DNA of 64,000 bases, taken from the NCBI GenBank assembly GCA_029204225.1, contig CM055104.1, positions 24,507,285 through 24,571,284 of the forward strand, in the 5' to 3' direction. The notes below the pieces were generated by a model. The model saw only the letters and a program-made list of their open reading frames with translations. It searched no databases and was not told the DNA's origin. This document shows positions 37,801 through 49,800 of this stretch, in pieces. Source of the stretch: Diphasiastrum complanatum. Its lineage: Eukaryota > Streptophyta > Lycopodiopsida > Lycopodiales > Lycopodiaceae. Position numbers and translations under genes: made by a program. Position 1 is the stretch's first letter. Each line of letters opens with the position of its first letter.

Positions 37801-40800
37801 ATCAACTTTTGTCATTTATCTTTAGTGTATGCACTTATTCTACATGTCACCAACATAGAGGCCGATTTTTTTCTTAGTAGGGGAGAGTTATGAGCATATT
37901 AACATTATTTTGTTAGGGCACAAGGTCACATTGACTATTTCAAGGGCCTATTCATCATTTGCACTCATATGCTTTTTCCATACTTTCTAAAGACTCATAG
38001 GCTCCCTTGTTGAATGTGCCAAGGTGATGTCAGCTCTAGTTTGGTGGCTTCCTAAAAGGTTCCTTTAAGGGCCTCCAAAACATTATAAGTAACATCCCTA
38101 CTAGTGATTCTACACGTGATAATTTTAATGTCTTCATGGTCTTTGTCAGAGATACTTGGCAAAGTTCTTTTGTAGGAAAACCTGCACACCCGTATTGTGT
38201 GGATTGTATGGTGTTCTTAGTTATGGATTACTATGGTCGACATGTCTAATTTATTATCCTGTGATGCTTGATCTCTAATCTTGCTCATAACACAAGCATG
38301 GAATTCTTTCTATCATTGATGCATCTTTCTTCCAAAAAGGTCCCTTTCAAGTTCAAATTCGTACATAGTGATCTTTTCTAGGTTCTTGTGCTCTAACATG
38401 CCCTCTGACAAAAAATGTCCAAACCATATTACATCCAAGTTCCAAGAATATTTATCTTTCTCTTCATGCATCTTATTTGTAGTGCTTCCTCATAAATGAA
38501 AGGCCTCTAGATAACATACCACTTAAGAGAAGATATTAGAGGCTAGAAGTAGAATAGCATCACTCACCTAATTAATCAAAAGACTAGAAATTGGCAAGAA
38601 AAGTCATAAAGAAGAATATGTGCATGCCATAAGCAAGTTGGATGTTCCAGGTAGTAAAGAAGCTGAAGTTGCTACTCGCCACACGAAACTTTGTTGTCCT
38701 CGACACTTAAAATCAAGGATCCATGTAGTTGCAACACGAACTCTACCTTATCGTTTCATGTCAAAAATAAATTAATTTTCTCCACAACCATGTCAATTGA
38801 CATACATGAAAAAAACCAAAATGGATGTCTCCTACTATGAATAATTTTCCAAACTTAATAAAAGGTAGCACTCTCTAGTTCTATCATAACTTCTATGTAA
38901 GAAAAAAGCGTTTTCTTAGAAATCATGCGCTTTCCATAGGGAGAGAAGTAATTACATTAGCATCACATAATTACTCTACGAGGTTAAAATTGATCACATT
39001 ACAGATGTTCAGGGCCTACAAAAGTGATTACACTGGCATACTTAAGATCATATAAGTACTTTAAGACACATGTCAATAACTCAAAGTTTATAGAACCATG
39101 GACTGCAGCATTAGATGGGAAGAAAGAGGTTAATATGCTCTTGAATGTGCTTCAAGTTATATTAATATTTGTCAAATAAGAAATGAAATTTATAACTTTG
39201 AATCTCCAACTCATTAAGAGTTAACTACAAGAAGAGATAGGGAAGAAACGTCTAAATTGTAACAGTATAAGCCTAATCTCTGCATAAAATGAAAAGCCTG
39301 ATTGTCTACAAACCTTACCTCTTCGCAGCAATTTGGACAGCGACCTTTAACAGCTACCAAATCACCTCTCCAAAGACCTTGCAAGGAACTTACTATTCCC
39401 AGCCAATACAATACATCACATCATCAAATAATCTGTCTGATGTCAAAAGCAAATGATCTTCTTCTTTTTAAAATTGCAGCACAAACTCATACAGCTTATA
39501 AAATGTTATTCTCTTTGAAGAATGTGTATGCTTTATGCAGTCTTCTTTTTAGCACATGCATACTAGCCTACAATTGATACCCTTGCACATTAATATGTTT
39601 CAATTAAGTCAAAAAAAAATGCACCCAAATGAACATACTAGAACGAATATAAAGACAAAGCAGCAATATCAAATACAATCTCATTCCAATTTCCAGCAAG
39701 CATAACTTTAATAATGTTTATGACCTTAACTCAAAATTATACATCATAAAATCCTTGCAATCCACTAGCACCAGAGTAACCATCAAACTACTCAAAGAAA
39801 AAAAAATTTAAAGACAACTCGAAGTTTAGAACACGTCCACGCAATGTCTGGCATAAAAGAGTTGCAGGAACATAAATTTTCAATCCAATTGCCAACTTAC
39901 ATAACAAGACAATCAACAGTAGCCTAACCTGGAGGCTCTCCTACAAAGGATGTTGCCACAAAGATTTCCATTGGAGAAGCTCTCAGCCCGTATAATTATC
40001 ACCTACCAAAATGAGAGTACAAAATGCCTACTCATACCATGATTCCAAAGAATCCCGATTTGAAGGATGCCTACTCATACCATGATTCCAACGAACCCCG
40101 ATTTGAAGGGTTTAAACCTTTCCAAATCTTTTTCATTCGATGCCAGATTCGGACCATTGTTTTACTGCTAACCAAAATTTGAAACCTGTTTGGATAAGTT
40201 TTTAAGTACAACATTTGATGCTATGACTTTTGGAAGGCAAGGAGTGTGTGAGAGGTAGCTTTGAGCTCACTTTGGCAATCTATGCTAATAACACATGATC
40301 CTTGCTACAATTCACATGAATTTTTCACTTTTTATACTTTGCTCGATTTGAACCTTTCAAGAAGTTCTCAAATCTTTGAATATCAATGTGAATCTTGACT
40401 TGAATCTACTCGATTTGAATCTAGCAATGACTATGACTTATACTTTTTGGAGACCCCAAACAACGTGTACTAATGACATGAAAGATGATTTAAATTTACA
40501 TCTTCAGCATATTGCTGTGAATTATTCACAGATATAAGCATCAAATGAAGTATAGACAAGAAACAACATTCACAAAGCATTCATCAATGGATGCTGATAG
40601 CTTGAGCAGATCTCCAACTAAGACTTTCAAAAATTACATAACTCCCCTACGCCCATGACACCAAGCTCATAACATTGAAAAATGAAAATATTTGGCCCTT
40701 ATTTATACCAATTTAGCAAATGTTTAGAAGATTCCATATGCAACCTTCTTATAGGGCACCCAATTTCAGGCAAAACAGTCTTATCCAAAGTGGGGGGGGA

Positions 40801-43800
40801 GGGAGGGTAAATTGTCCTCATTGCGGGCTATGAAAGAAACTAAAATAACGTAGCTGCTGCAAGATATAAACTGTAAAATTGCATATCAATAAAAATCCCA
40901 ACGTAAAGAGTGCAGTCCACTAAATGAAAACATGAAGTCTGTCAAGGAACACGGAAGTCCCAAGAATGTCAAATGAAGGCATCATGACAACTGTCTTTCT
41001 AAAGGTGTCATATTTCCCAAGAAAACCTCATAAAGGTATCAAAGGGATCATAAGGCAACAACCCCACAGGACAAATGTTGTGGCTGGATTGATAAGAATG
41101 CTGCTATGGCTAATAGATCATATCATTGTTCCAATGCTCCACGAAGAAAGGGCACTATCGATATCTCAAATATGGATTAAGAATGTGGTTGTCAAAAACT
41201 AGGGAAAGGACTCGTAAGAAGGTAAGAAAACCACCATGCTTTTGCATCATGCATGCCAACCAGTAAGCTGCTAAAGAGCAACACCATAAATTAATAGATG
41301 ATCTTGGTACTAGCTAAATCATATCTATAGGGTTTTCCTTTGTTACCTCGTGAGGTTCTTCAGGCTTTGAACCATCTTAATATCTATCTATCATTTCATG
41401 CTTGTAGAATACCATTTTATTGATAAATAGAGAAACTATTAAGAAAACTCCAGAATGCTTGAAGTTGATTATCACAATTAAGTGTTGGGAGTTAAAACTA
41501 TCCAGTATTTTACATCGTGAGCAAGTTTGGGCATTCTCTATAACTTGAAGGCTTCTGCATGCCAAATTATGTACGTTTTCATTAAATTTCTTTCCCAACT
41601 CATTCTGAGATTCAAGAATTACAAGTATCATATATGGTGAATTTATAGCTCATGAAGAATAAGACTGAAGATAATGAAATATAGCAGTTTCTATCTTTCT
41701 AAATTTACCTCTATCATTATCTTATCCGGAGGACTGATGTAGTAAGGCTTCATGATTCAATTAGCCAAATGTTTTTTTTAACTCTTTTGATAAGCATCGA
41801 ATAATGTGTTTGTTATTCTAGTCATTCAGAGCAAAAAACCAGAAGATAATTTCTCAAATCACCCAGAGTACATAATATCAGATAAAGCTCCTAAAACCCA
41901 CCTTGAAGTAGTCAATACATTGACAATAGACACATTAACGTAATATTCATGGAAATAAAGTGAAAAAGTGTAGGGGAAGGAATAGCGAACCTGCAGCTAC
42001 TCCAATCGTAACACCAAAAGTGATACACATAGCTGTTGCTAGCAACTCCTTGATTCTAATAGACAGTTCTTTGGCCGCAGTAACTCCATGTGTTTGGAAA
42101 TGAACATGGACAGCATCAAAACAGACCTTATTAAGCGCACATACAGGAGGCCCTGCAGCAAATAATAGCCCAGTTGCAAGTAACACGTACCATACACATG
42201 CTAAGGCACCCATTTGCGAAGGATCAGCCTGTTCGCCCTCCCTCCAAGAAGATGTAAATTCACGTCTCCATAGTTAGCACCTTTCTAGGCAGTTTGACTG
42301 ATTACGAATATACATTTAGCTGTAATAGAAGTAGTACCAAGCTTACCTCAACATCTCCATAAGCCGACAACCGCTTGAGACTACAACGAGGATACTTGAA
42401 AACTAACTTTGAGCCTCTCCAACGAAGCTGGGTCTGAAGAAGAGAAGTTGACTCAATTTATTCCTATGTACTTACACAAATCTAGAAGCTGTCCAAGGTT
42501 ACTCCCTTGAAAATAGCAAAAGAGACCTTAAGCATACAACTTACCTATTACATAAATGGCACAAATAAGAACACACCCCTGGTAGGTTTCTTATACTTGT
42601 AACATCTTCCTGATCTTACTTTTACACGACACTCCTCATAATGGACAGACATCAAATAGGAATATTTGAGAATAATTCATAGAAGGTATGAAAGTGGGCA
42701 ATGAAATAGGACAAGTTCTATAGTGACATTACAGCTCCGTAATGCCATGTGCTCAGGTTTCCTTTGTATTTTGAGACCACCTCTAGGAGCAGAATGTCCA
42801 TCCACTTTTCTCACTCCTCAGGAATCAGTCATTCTCTCTCTAGAATGTGCGTTCTCTCTCCTCTCTACGATGGAATGTGCATGTGCTATGTGGCAGCCCA
42901 TCATTGGCTGTCCACATGCACATTCCACCACAAATGTAAAAAAAATTGCATTATAAATGTAAAAAAAAAAAAAAAACTAGTCCACGACTGTGGCCGTACG
43001 TCCGTACCGTACGGCCTGTAAAAAAAAAAAACAAGAAAGGTGTCCACCTTCACACAATGGCATTACGCATGGGAAAGTCCGAAGCCCTCGTGCTTTCCTT
43101 GCTGGTCGGGGCCTGCCCTCGGGCTCCCGCCCTCGGGCAAGGGCTCTCCCAGCAAGGAAGGCCCTCAGCGGGGCCTTCCCCCCCACGTAAAGTCTTCTTG
43201 CAAGCAGTGAGACTATTACTGCCTAAGAAAGAAGACCATTGTAGGCTCACCTTAAGTTATCTTGTGACTAAAGCGAGATAGCCAAGGGGTAACAAGTAAG
43301 TTGATGTTCGAGTGATTAAGCAAGTCATTAGTTATATCCAAGCACGGGAACAAACTTAGGCCATGAGGGTTCTAGATGGTAGGAGGAGCTTTATTCTTAG
43401 CATCGACTAGCAAGTGAGCTGCAAGTTCATAGCTCAAAAGTATTATTTGCGGGAATTTTAGAAAGTATTGCCTCGATTCGTGAATCGAATCAATCCCACA
43501 TTCATTAAATTCCATTCTACTTTTAGACTTCCTAAAGAATATAAGCTTGAAGTGCGACACAACTAACCGCAAAGCCTTGAGGATGCACTTTGCTTTGTGA
43601 AGATATTCGACGATACTCATTCCGATGCTCGGAAAGAGCAAGGTATATGCCCAAGGCTAAATCAAAGGAGAAAAAATATTTCAAGACCGGAAAATCACGT
43701 CAAGTTGGATTGCGCAAAATATGACAAGGCAAGCACCAGTGATTTGTGTTTCTCTTGTATGGAGAGGGGGCACCTTGCAAAAGACTACCTGAAAATCTAA

Positions 43801-46800
43801 TAAGGCACCAGACAATTCTAGTGTTTCTTTTGTTGATTTATCCTTTATGGATGATTTGGTTTGGAAAATTGTTGCTTTAATACAGCTGTTTTTGGTCCCC
43901 ACGACCTCATTTGGATTACTAGATTCATGGGACGCCAAGCTATGAATGTCTTATATGATGATGGTTCTACTCATAATTTCGTTAATTTCAAAATTGGTGC
44001 AGAAACTCCATGTGGCTACCGCACCAAGTAATCACAAGTACGTGGTCAAGATAGTGTCGAGAGAGGATCGACAAATCTGGATTGGCCAGGATGTTATCTT
44101 GCTATGAGATGGAGTATGCGAGGATGCGTGGGGGGGGGGGGGGGTGGACCTAAGCGTGCTTGATGGTGGTCTATAGCTCCTATGCACAAGTGTGAGATGG
44201 CAGTATCTCAATGGATGCGTGGTTACAGAATGTCGTCACCTGATTGTACCCTTACGGAGGTCGGCTTCGACGATGGGGGTTATAGCAACTGTCCATTCAA
44301 AAATGGCGACATTATGAACATTGATCCATTGAACATGTTCAACATAAGACATTGTTATGGTCCCATTGATTGCTTATGGGCACACTTATCATTTTGAAGT
44401 TCTATGCTTCTTAGAACCTTCTAGAGTTCTCTCTTATTCTGATTTAATCAAATCAGTAAAGAACATTGGAAGCTTTGCTTGATAAGTGTTTCTTTATCAG
44501 AAAGCAATCATTGCCTCAGATTCTAAGCCACAAGCATAACAGTATCCACACAAGCAATACTATTAAGAAACAGTTTGCAGCTTAAGGAATCAAAGCAATA
44601 TTTACCCAATAAGTTTTCATTTTATGCCAAAAAAACAGCCAGTTAAATGGCAATAAAAACCAGGAAACCCTCGTAGCTCCTTTGAAAGTACCGTTTCACT
44701 AACAAAATCATTTGTTGACATATTGAAAGTGAAACTGCCTTCAAACCATGCAAAGCATACCAAGAAAAAAGACCACCATTCAACTTCTTCATATCTTTCA
44801 AGAAATTTCAACTGCTTTGTTTAAAAGCACTTAAAAATCAAATTTTTGAAAGGGCAGTTTCTCAGCCTTAATGCCAAGGGCAATAACCCCTTATTAAGGC
44901 TGAAATTTTGCCTTATCATCAAAAAGTAAGAAGCAAAAGTAACCTGCAAAACTTTTTGGCAAAAGTGAACTCAATCTTCTCTCAATATCATTTTCCAAGA
45001 GCGCAATTTAATAAACCGGTTGCAAACTTTCGTAGTGCACATACCGTACAACCAAATCCTCTCAAAAAAACCGTGATTTAGGAAGACAATCGAGAACCCC
45101 CTCACCAAGCTTTTGCTGACACCTCACTGGACACCTCTGCAGCCTAACTAGGCCACGTCATCCAATTCTCCTATGACTCACTGATAGACCCATATTAATC
45201 CACCATCATGAGTTTAGGCCTCCAACCATTAATTATGACTATATACACTTGAGGGCCCCAAACCCCTCATAATCATAATTAACTTATGGGGTGAGGTAGG
45301 GCTACTCCGGGATAATCAATCCGAGATCAGTCGTGGGCATGACACTAACCATGGTGGGCACCTAGAGCTTCTGCACAAGTGGCACTGTCTAGGCCCGGAC
45401 AGGTGTCAAACGACAACGTTTCTCAGTTCCGCTCCTTCTCTGATCCTTTGCTGGTAAAATTGGGACTCTCCCTATATAAACAAAATGTTTTTCCAGATCT
45501 GTCCCTGTTTTCCAGCGATGGACAGCCTGCAAAAAATCAAGAAAAAAAAAAAGAGAGAAGGGGGGGGGGCTGTGGGCCACCTGGCAGGTTGCCAGGAGAT
45601 GGCCTGAAGGCTGAGGTGGAGGCTAGGTGGCAAAGCAAGGCCACTTTGCAGGCATAGTAGGATAGCATGGAGAGGGAGGCATGCGAGGTGGAGGTGGTGG
45701 TGCATCCTTCTCTTTGCTCTCTCTTTTTCCTCTTGGCAGCCATGGACAATACCATTTGGTTTGTAAAGAGACAGCAAGAGTAGTTTGTATCTACCTTCCT
45801 TGAGTGGCTTTTGATTCTCTTCTATCATCTCTTCTTAATTCACCTCTCTTCTTCTTGTAAAAATGGAGCCTACTCCTACCACACAGCCTATCCCCCTGCT
45901 AAAGAGGCTACGGTATCTACCTCTGTTCTAGACCCTAATGCTTTGTTGCTAGCCATTAACAATCTACAGCAACAGATTGTTGATATGCAAGCAAAGCACA
46001 GTTGGGATCAACAGGAGCTTAAGGAATTGACGCAGCTAAGGCAATTGGTGCATCAACCCTTGTTCACTCCTGAAGTTTTTGCTGGGGAAAAGAAGGATAG
46101 AACCCCGGAGGCGGTCTTGCAATGGCTGGATCGATGGAATTCGCACTTTTCCATGCACGATTCATCCGAGGACAACAAGATCAATCTCGCCGTCATGTGC
46201 CTGCGAGGTAAAGCATCTACCTGGTAGCAAGATATAAGGGGTAGGCCTGAAGTTCTTAGGAATTGGGAGGATTTCTGTAAGGCCTTTAAGGCGGCCTTCC
46301 TTCCTATTCTTGACGATTTTGAACTTTACCGTCAGTATGCAACAATCCATATGGGGAACCGGCCCCTAGATCAGTACTTACAAGACTTTCAGGAAGTCTA
46401 TTCTCGTTTTGCAACTAGAATAGATCCTTTGTTAGTAAAGTTGCATTTTATACTTGGGTTGCCAAGAGACTACCAGCTAGAGGTTAGGAGGAACCAGCCT
46501 CTTACCCTCGAGAACGCTGTTCGCTTTGCCAGAATCTACGATGATACTCGTATGATGGCTAAGCCTGAGACCGGTGTCTTGCCCGACGTAAAGGGTAAGA
46601 AGCCTTTCTTTCCAATGAAATCGAAAGATAAGGCAAAGGATGGGTCTTCGGGTTCAGGTAAGTCGAAGAAAAGATCTACCTTGGACCAGGAAACCTTTAT
46701 GAATATGCTTCAACTGCATGGAACCAGGTCATGTCGCGAAGGAATGTCCAAAGAAACGAAAAGCTAAAGGGGCATCTTTTAAGACGCTAGGTAACTCTAC

Positions 46801-49800
46801 CATATCTAGTGTATTTCCTTTGCTGGTAATTCTGTGTGTGAGCATTGTTGTTTTAACACGGCTGTTTTTGGCCCTCATGACCTCATTCGAATGAAGGGGG
46901 TTGTGGGTGGCTAAGCCGTAACAGTTTTATTTGACGATGGTTCCACACATAATTTTATTAATGCTAATTTATTGCAGAAGCTAAAGGTGGAAACAAGGCA
47001 AAGTGACCACCGATACACAGTGAATCTGGCAACAAGAGCAGAAAGCCAAGTATGGGACTGGATAGTCCCTTATCGTTTGTCGCGAATGGATGAGCTGGTT
47101 GATCAATTGCATGGTGCAAAGTACTTCACCAAAATTGATTTGAGATTAGGGTATCATCAGATTCGCATAAAAACTAAGGATGTTGAAAAAACCGGGTTTA
47201 GAACTAGGTACGGCCATTATGAGTTTCTGGTTTTACCATTTGGCTTGACAAATGCTCCAACAACTTAACGATCTTCTTCGTCCATATCTGGGAAAGTTCG
47301 TAATACTCTACTTGGATGATATTCTCATCTATAGTAAGACCTTGGAGGAGCATGAGGAGCATCTCAGGACTGTCTTAAAGTTACTTAGACAGAAGAAGCT
47401 TTTTGCCAAAGAGTCCAAATGTGTGTTCTTCCAGAAGAGGTTGTTATAAAACTTGGTCACATTATTTCGGACCGTGGGTTGGAAATTGACCCAAATAAAG
47501 TCCGGCAAGTACGTGAATGGCCTATTCCTAAAACCATCCGGGAGGTTAAGTCCTTTTTGGGCTTTACGGGGTTTTTTCATAGATTCATCTTGAACTATGC
47601 ATTAATTGCATTGGCCTTGATGAATATCCTCAGAGGGGCTAAAGGAGTTAGCTGGCACAGTAAGTTCAGTCCTCCGGTTACTTGGAGTGAAGAGTTGAAT
47701 CAGAGTTTTGAGAACCTCAAATACTGTGTAACTACATCGCCTATTCTACACATAGTGGATCCTAACAAGCCGTATGTACTTGAAACGGATGCCAGTGACT
47801 ATGCTATAGGCGCAGTCCTATATCAAGATGGTAGGCCGGTAGCTTTTGAAAGCAAGAAGTTGGACCCTGCTCAAAGGCGGTATTCCACCTATGACAAGGA
47901 ACCTTTTGCTGTTATTCATGCCCTGAAAGTTTGGAGACATTATTTATATGGCTCCCAGTTTACTATAGTTACTGACCATCAAGCGTTAAAGTATATTAAC
48001 GATGCGGTCGACCTTAGGGGTCGTAAGGCCAGATGGTCAGAGATGCTCCAAGAATTTCATTATGACATTGAGTACCGGAAAGGTACTTCTAATAGTGTCG
48101 CGGATGCCTTAAGCCCGATTGGAGAGGTTAATCAGTTAAGCTTTCTGAGATCCAATCTGAGTTGTATCTGTCCTTCAGAGATTTGTGTAAGACCGATAGG
48201 TACTTCGGTCGTATTTCACTAGACATCCTAGCAGGTTCTTCTAGATCTAGTGATGAGCTTGGAATGCAGGATTTCAAGATTTCTCCTCAGGACAAGATAC
48301 AGAGAGACTATTCCATTAGGAATGGGCTGCTTTTCCGGAATGGAAAAGTTTGTGTGCCAGAAAATGATGATATAAGGGCCCAAATCCTGCATGAATGTCA
48401 TGACAGCCCGTGTGCAGGCCACGTTGGCGCACAAAGGACGCTTGACTTAGTAAAAAGGAACTTTTACTGGCCAAACTTAAAAATTCAAGTGGAGGCATAT
48501 GTTCGCAAGTGTGCACAATGCCAAGTTAACAGAACTGAAAGACTTAAGGCAGTTGGTTTGTTAATGCCCTTGGAAATTCCCGACAGAAAAGTGGAAAAGC
48601 ATTTCCATGGACTTTGTGGTTGGGCTACCTCGGACGGGGAAGCAAAATGATGCCATTTGGGTAATAGTTGACAGGTTAACTAAAATGGCGCGTCATACCA
48701 ACCAAGCAAATTGTCAAAGCTTTTGAACTTGCTCAGCTTTTCGTTGAAAAGATGTTCAGGTTGTTTGGTTTGTTGAAAGACATTGTCCAGCCTAGGGCTC
48801 CCGTTTCAGTGGGCCTCAAAGGCCTCAAGGTTAAAGCAGCAGTAGATTTCCTGCATGATATGCAAGAAATGTTGCTTGTTGCTCGCAAGAACGTAAAAAC
48901 GGCTCAAGATAGAGCCCAGTTTTATGAGGAGGGGGCTTGGGTATATCTTAGAATCCCAAAAGATTCTAAGGTACTAAAGATTGGGAAGTGTCCTAAGTTA
49001 TCACCTCGTTATGCAGAACCATTCCGTATATTAAGGAAACTCCATCGGAATGCCTATCAGTTGGAGCTACCTCAAGGAGTTAAAGTTCATCTTGTGTTTC
49101 ACATTAGCCGTTTGAAGGAACGACTTGGTGGAAAGGATGACTTGATATTCCAGGAGGACTTAGTTCGGCTAGAGGACCTGACATCCTTTGTACCTACTGA
49201 ACCACAGGCCATTGTTGATATACGTCAACGTGGGCTCAGGAACCGGCAGGTATCTGAGTACTTGGTTCGTTGGAAAGGAAGTTCCGAGGACGATGATACT
49301 TGGGAAAAGGAACATGACCTTAAACTGAGGTTCCCTGGTTTTCTTCCTTAGATAAGGAATTTTTTAAGGAAGAGGGAATGTTAGGGACCCAACTCCCTTG
49401 GGTCCCAAACCCAGACTTGAGACTGGACGATGACTGGGCCTGTAGACTTGACCGGTGACTCGTGAACTTGCATGGTTGCCACGCGTCATGATCCAGGAGT
49501 GCACATGATCTATGGATCCGATCTTCGACGACTTTGGGACGTTTATATTTTTTCTCGCAGGTGAACACGTTTGGTTGGTACCCCAAGTTATTGACATTAA
49601 AAGATTGCAACTGATGAAAAGGATATTGCATTTGATTATCACGTTGCTTATGACTCTAGTGCAATTCCAAAACTGCCCTACTGAGGGTATCTTGATTCGT
49701 GTCAATCAGACCCCAACAATTGGAGAAAAGGGTCATAATTCGGGAGACGAGACATGTGATTGGATAGGAAAGTGCACTGACTGAACCAAAAACAGACCTC

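Noticed and set aside
37618-38500. Possible coding region in PGRL2-like intron 5
   Set aside because: The frames are open only briefly and show no RT, integrase or host motif.
42946-43281. Ala/Pro/Gly-rich ORFs around 43.0-43.3 kb
   Set aside because: They come from the GC-rich inverted repeat and MITE end; both strands are open and no family motif is seen.
45379-45828. ORFs between the dispersed repeat and the chromovirus gag
   Set aside because: They cover a purine-rich leader; the minus-strand versions read through its G-runs and have no motif.
49379-49713. Matching 5' LTR for the chromovirus
   Set aside because: I looked for TGTTAGGGACCC upstream of 45.9 kb and found none, so a two-LTR structure is not claimed.
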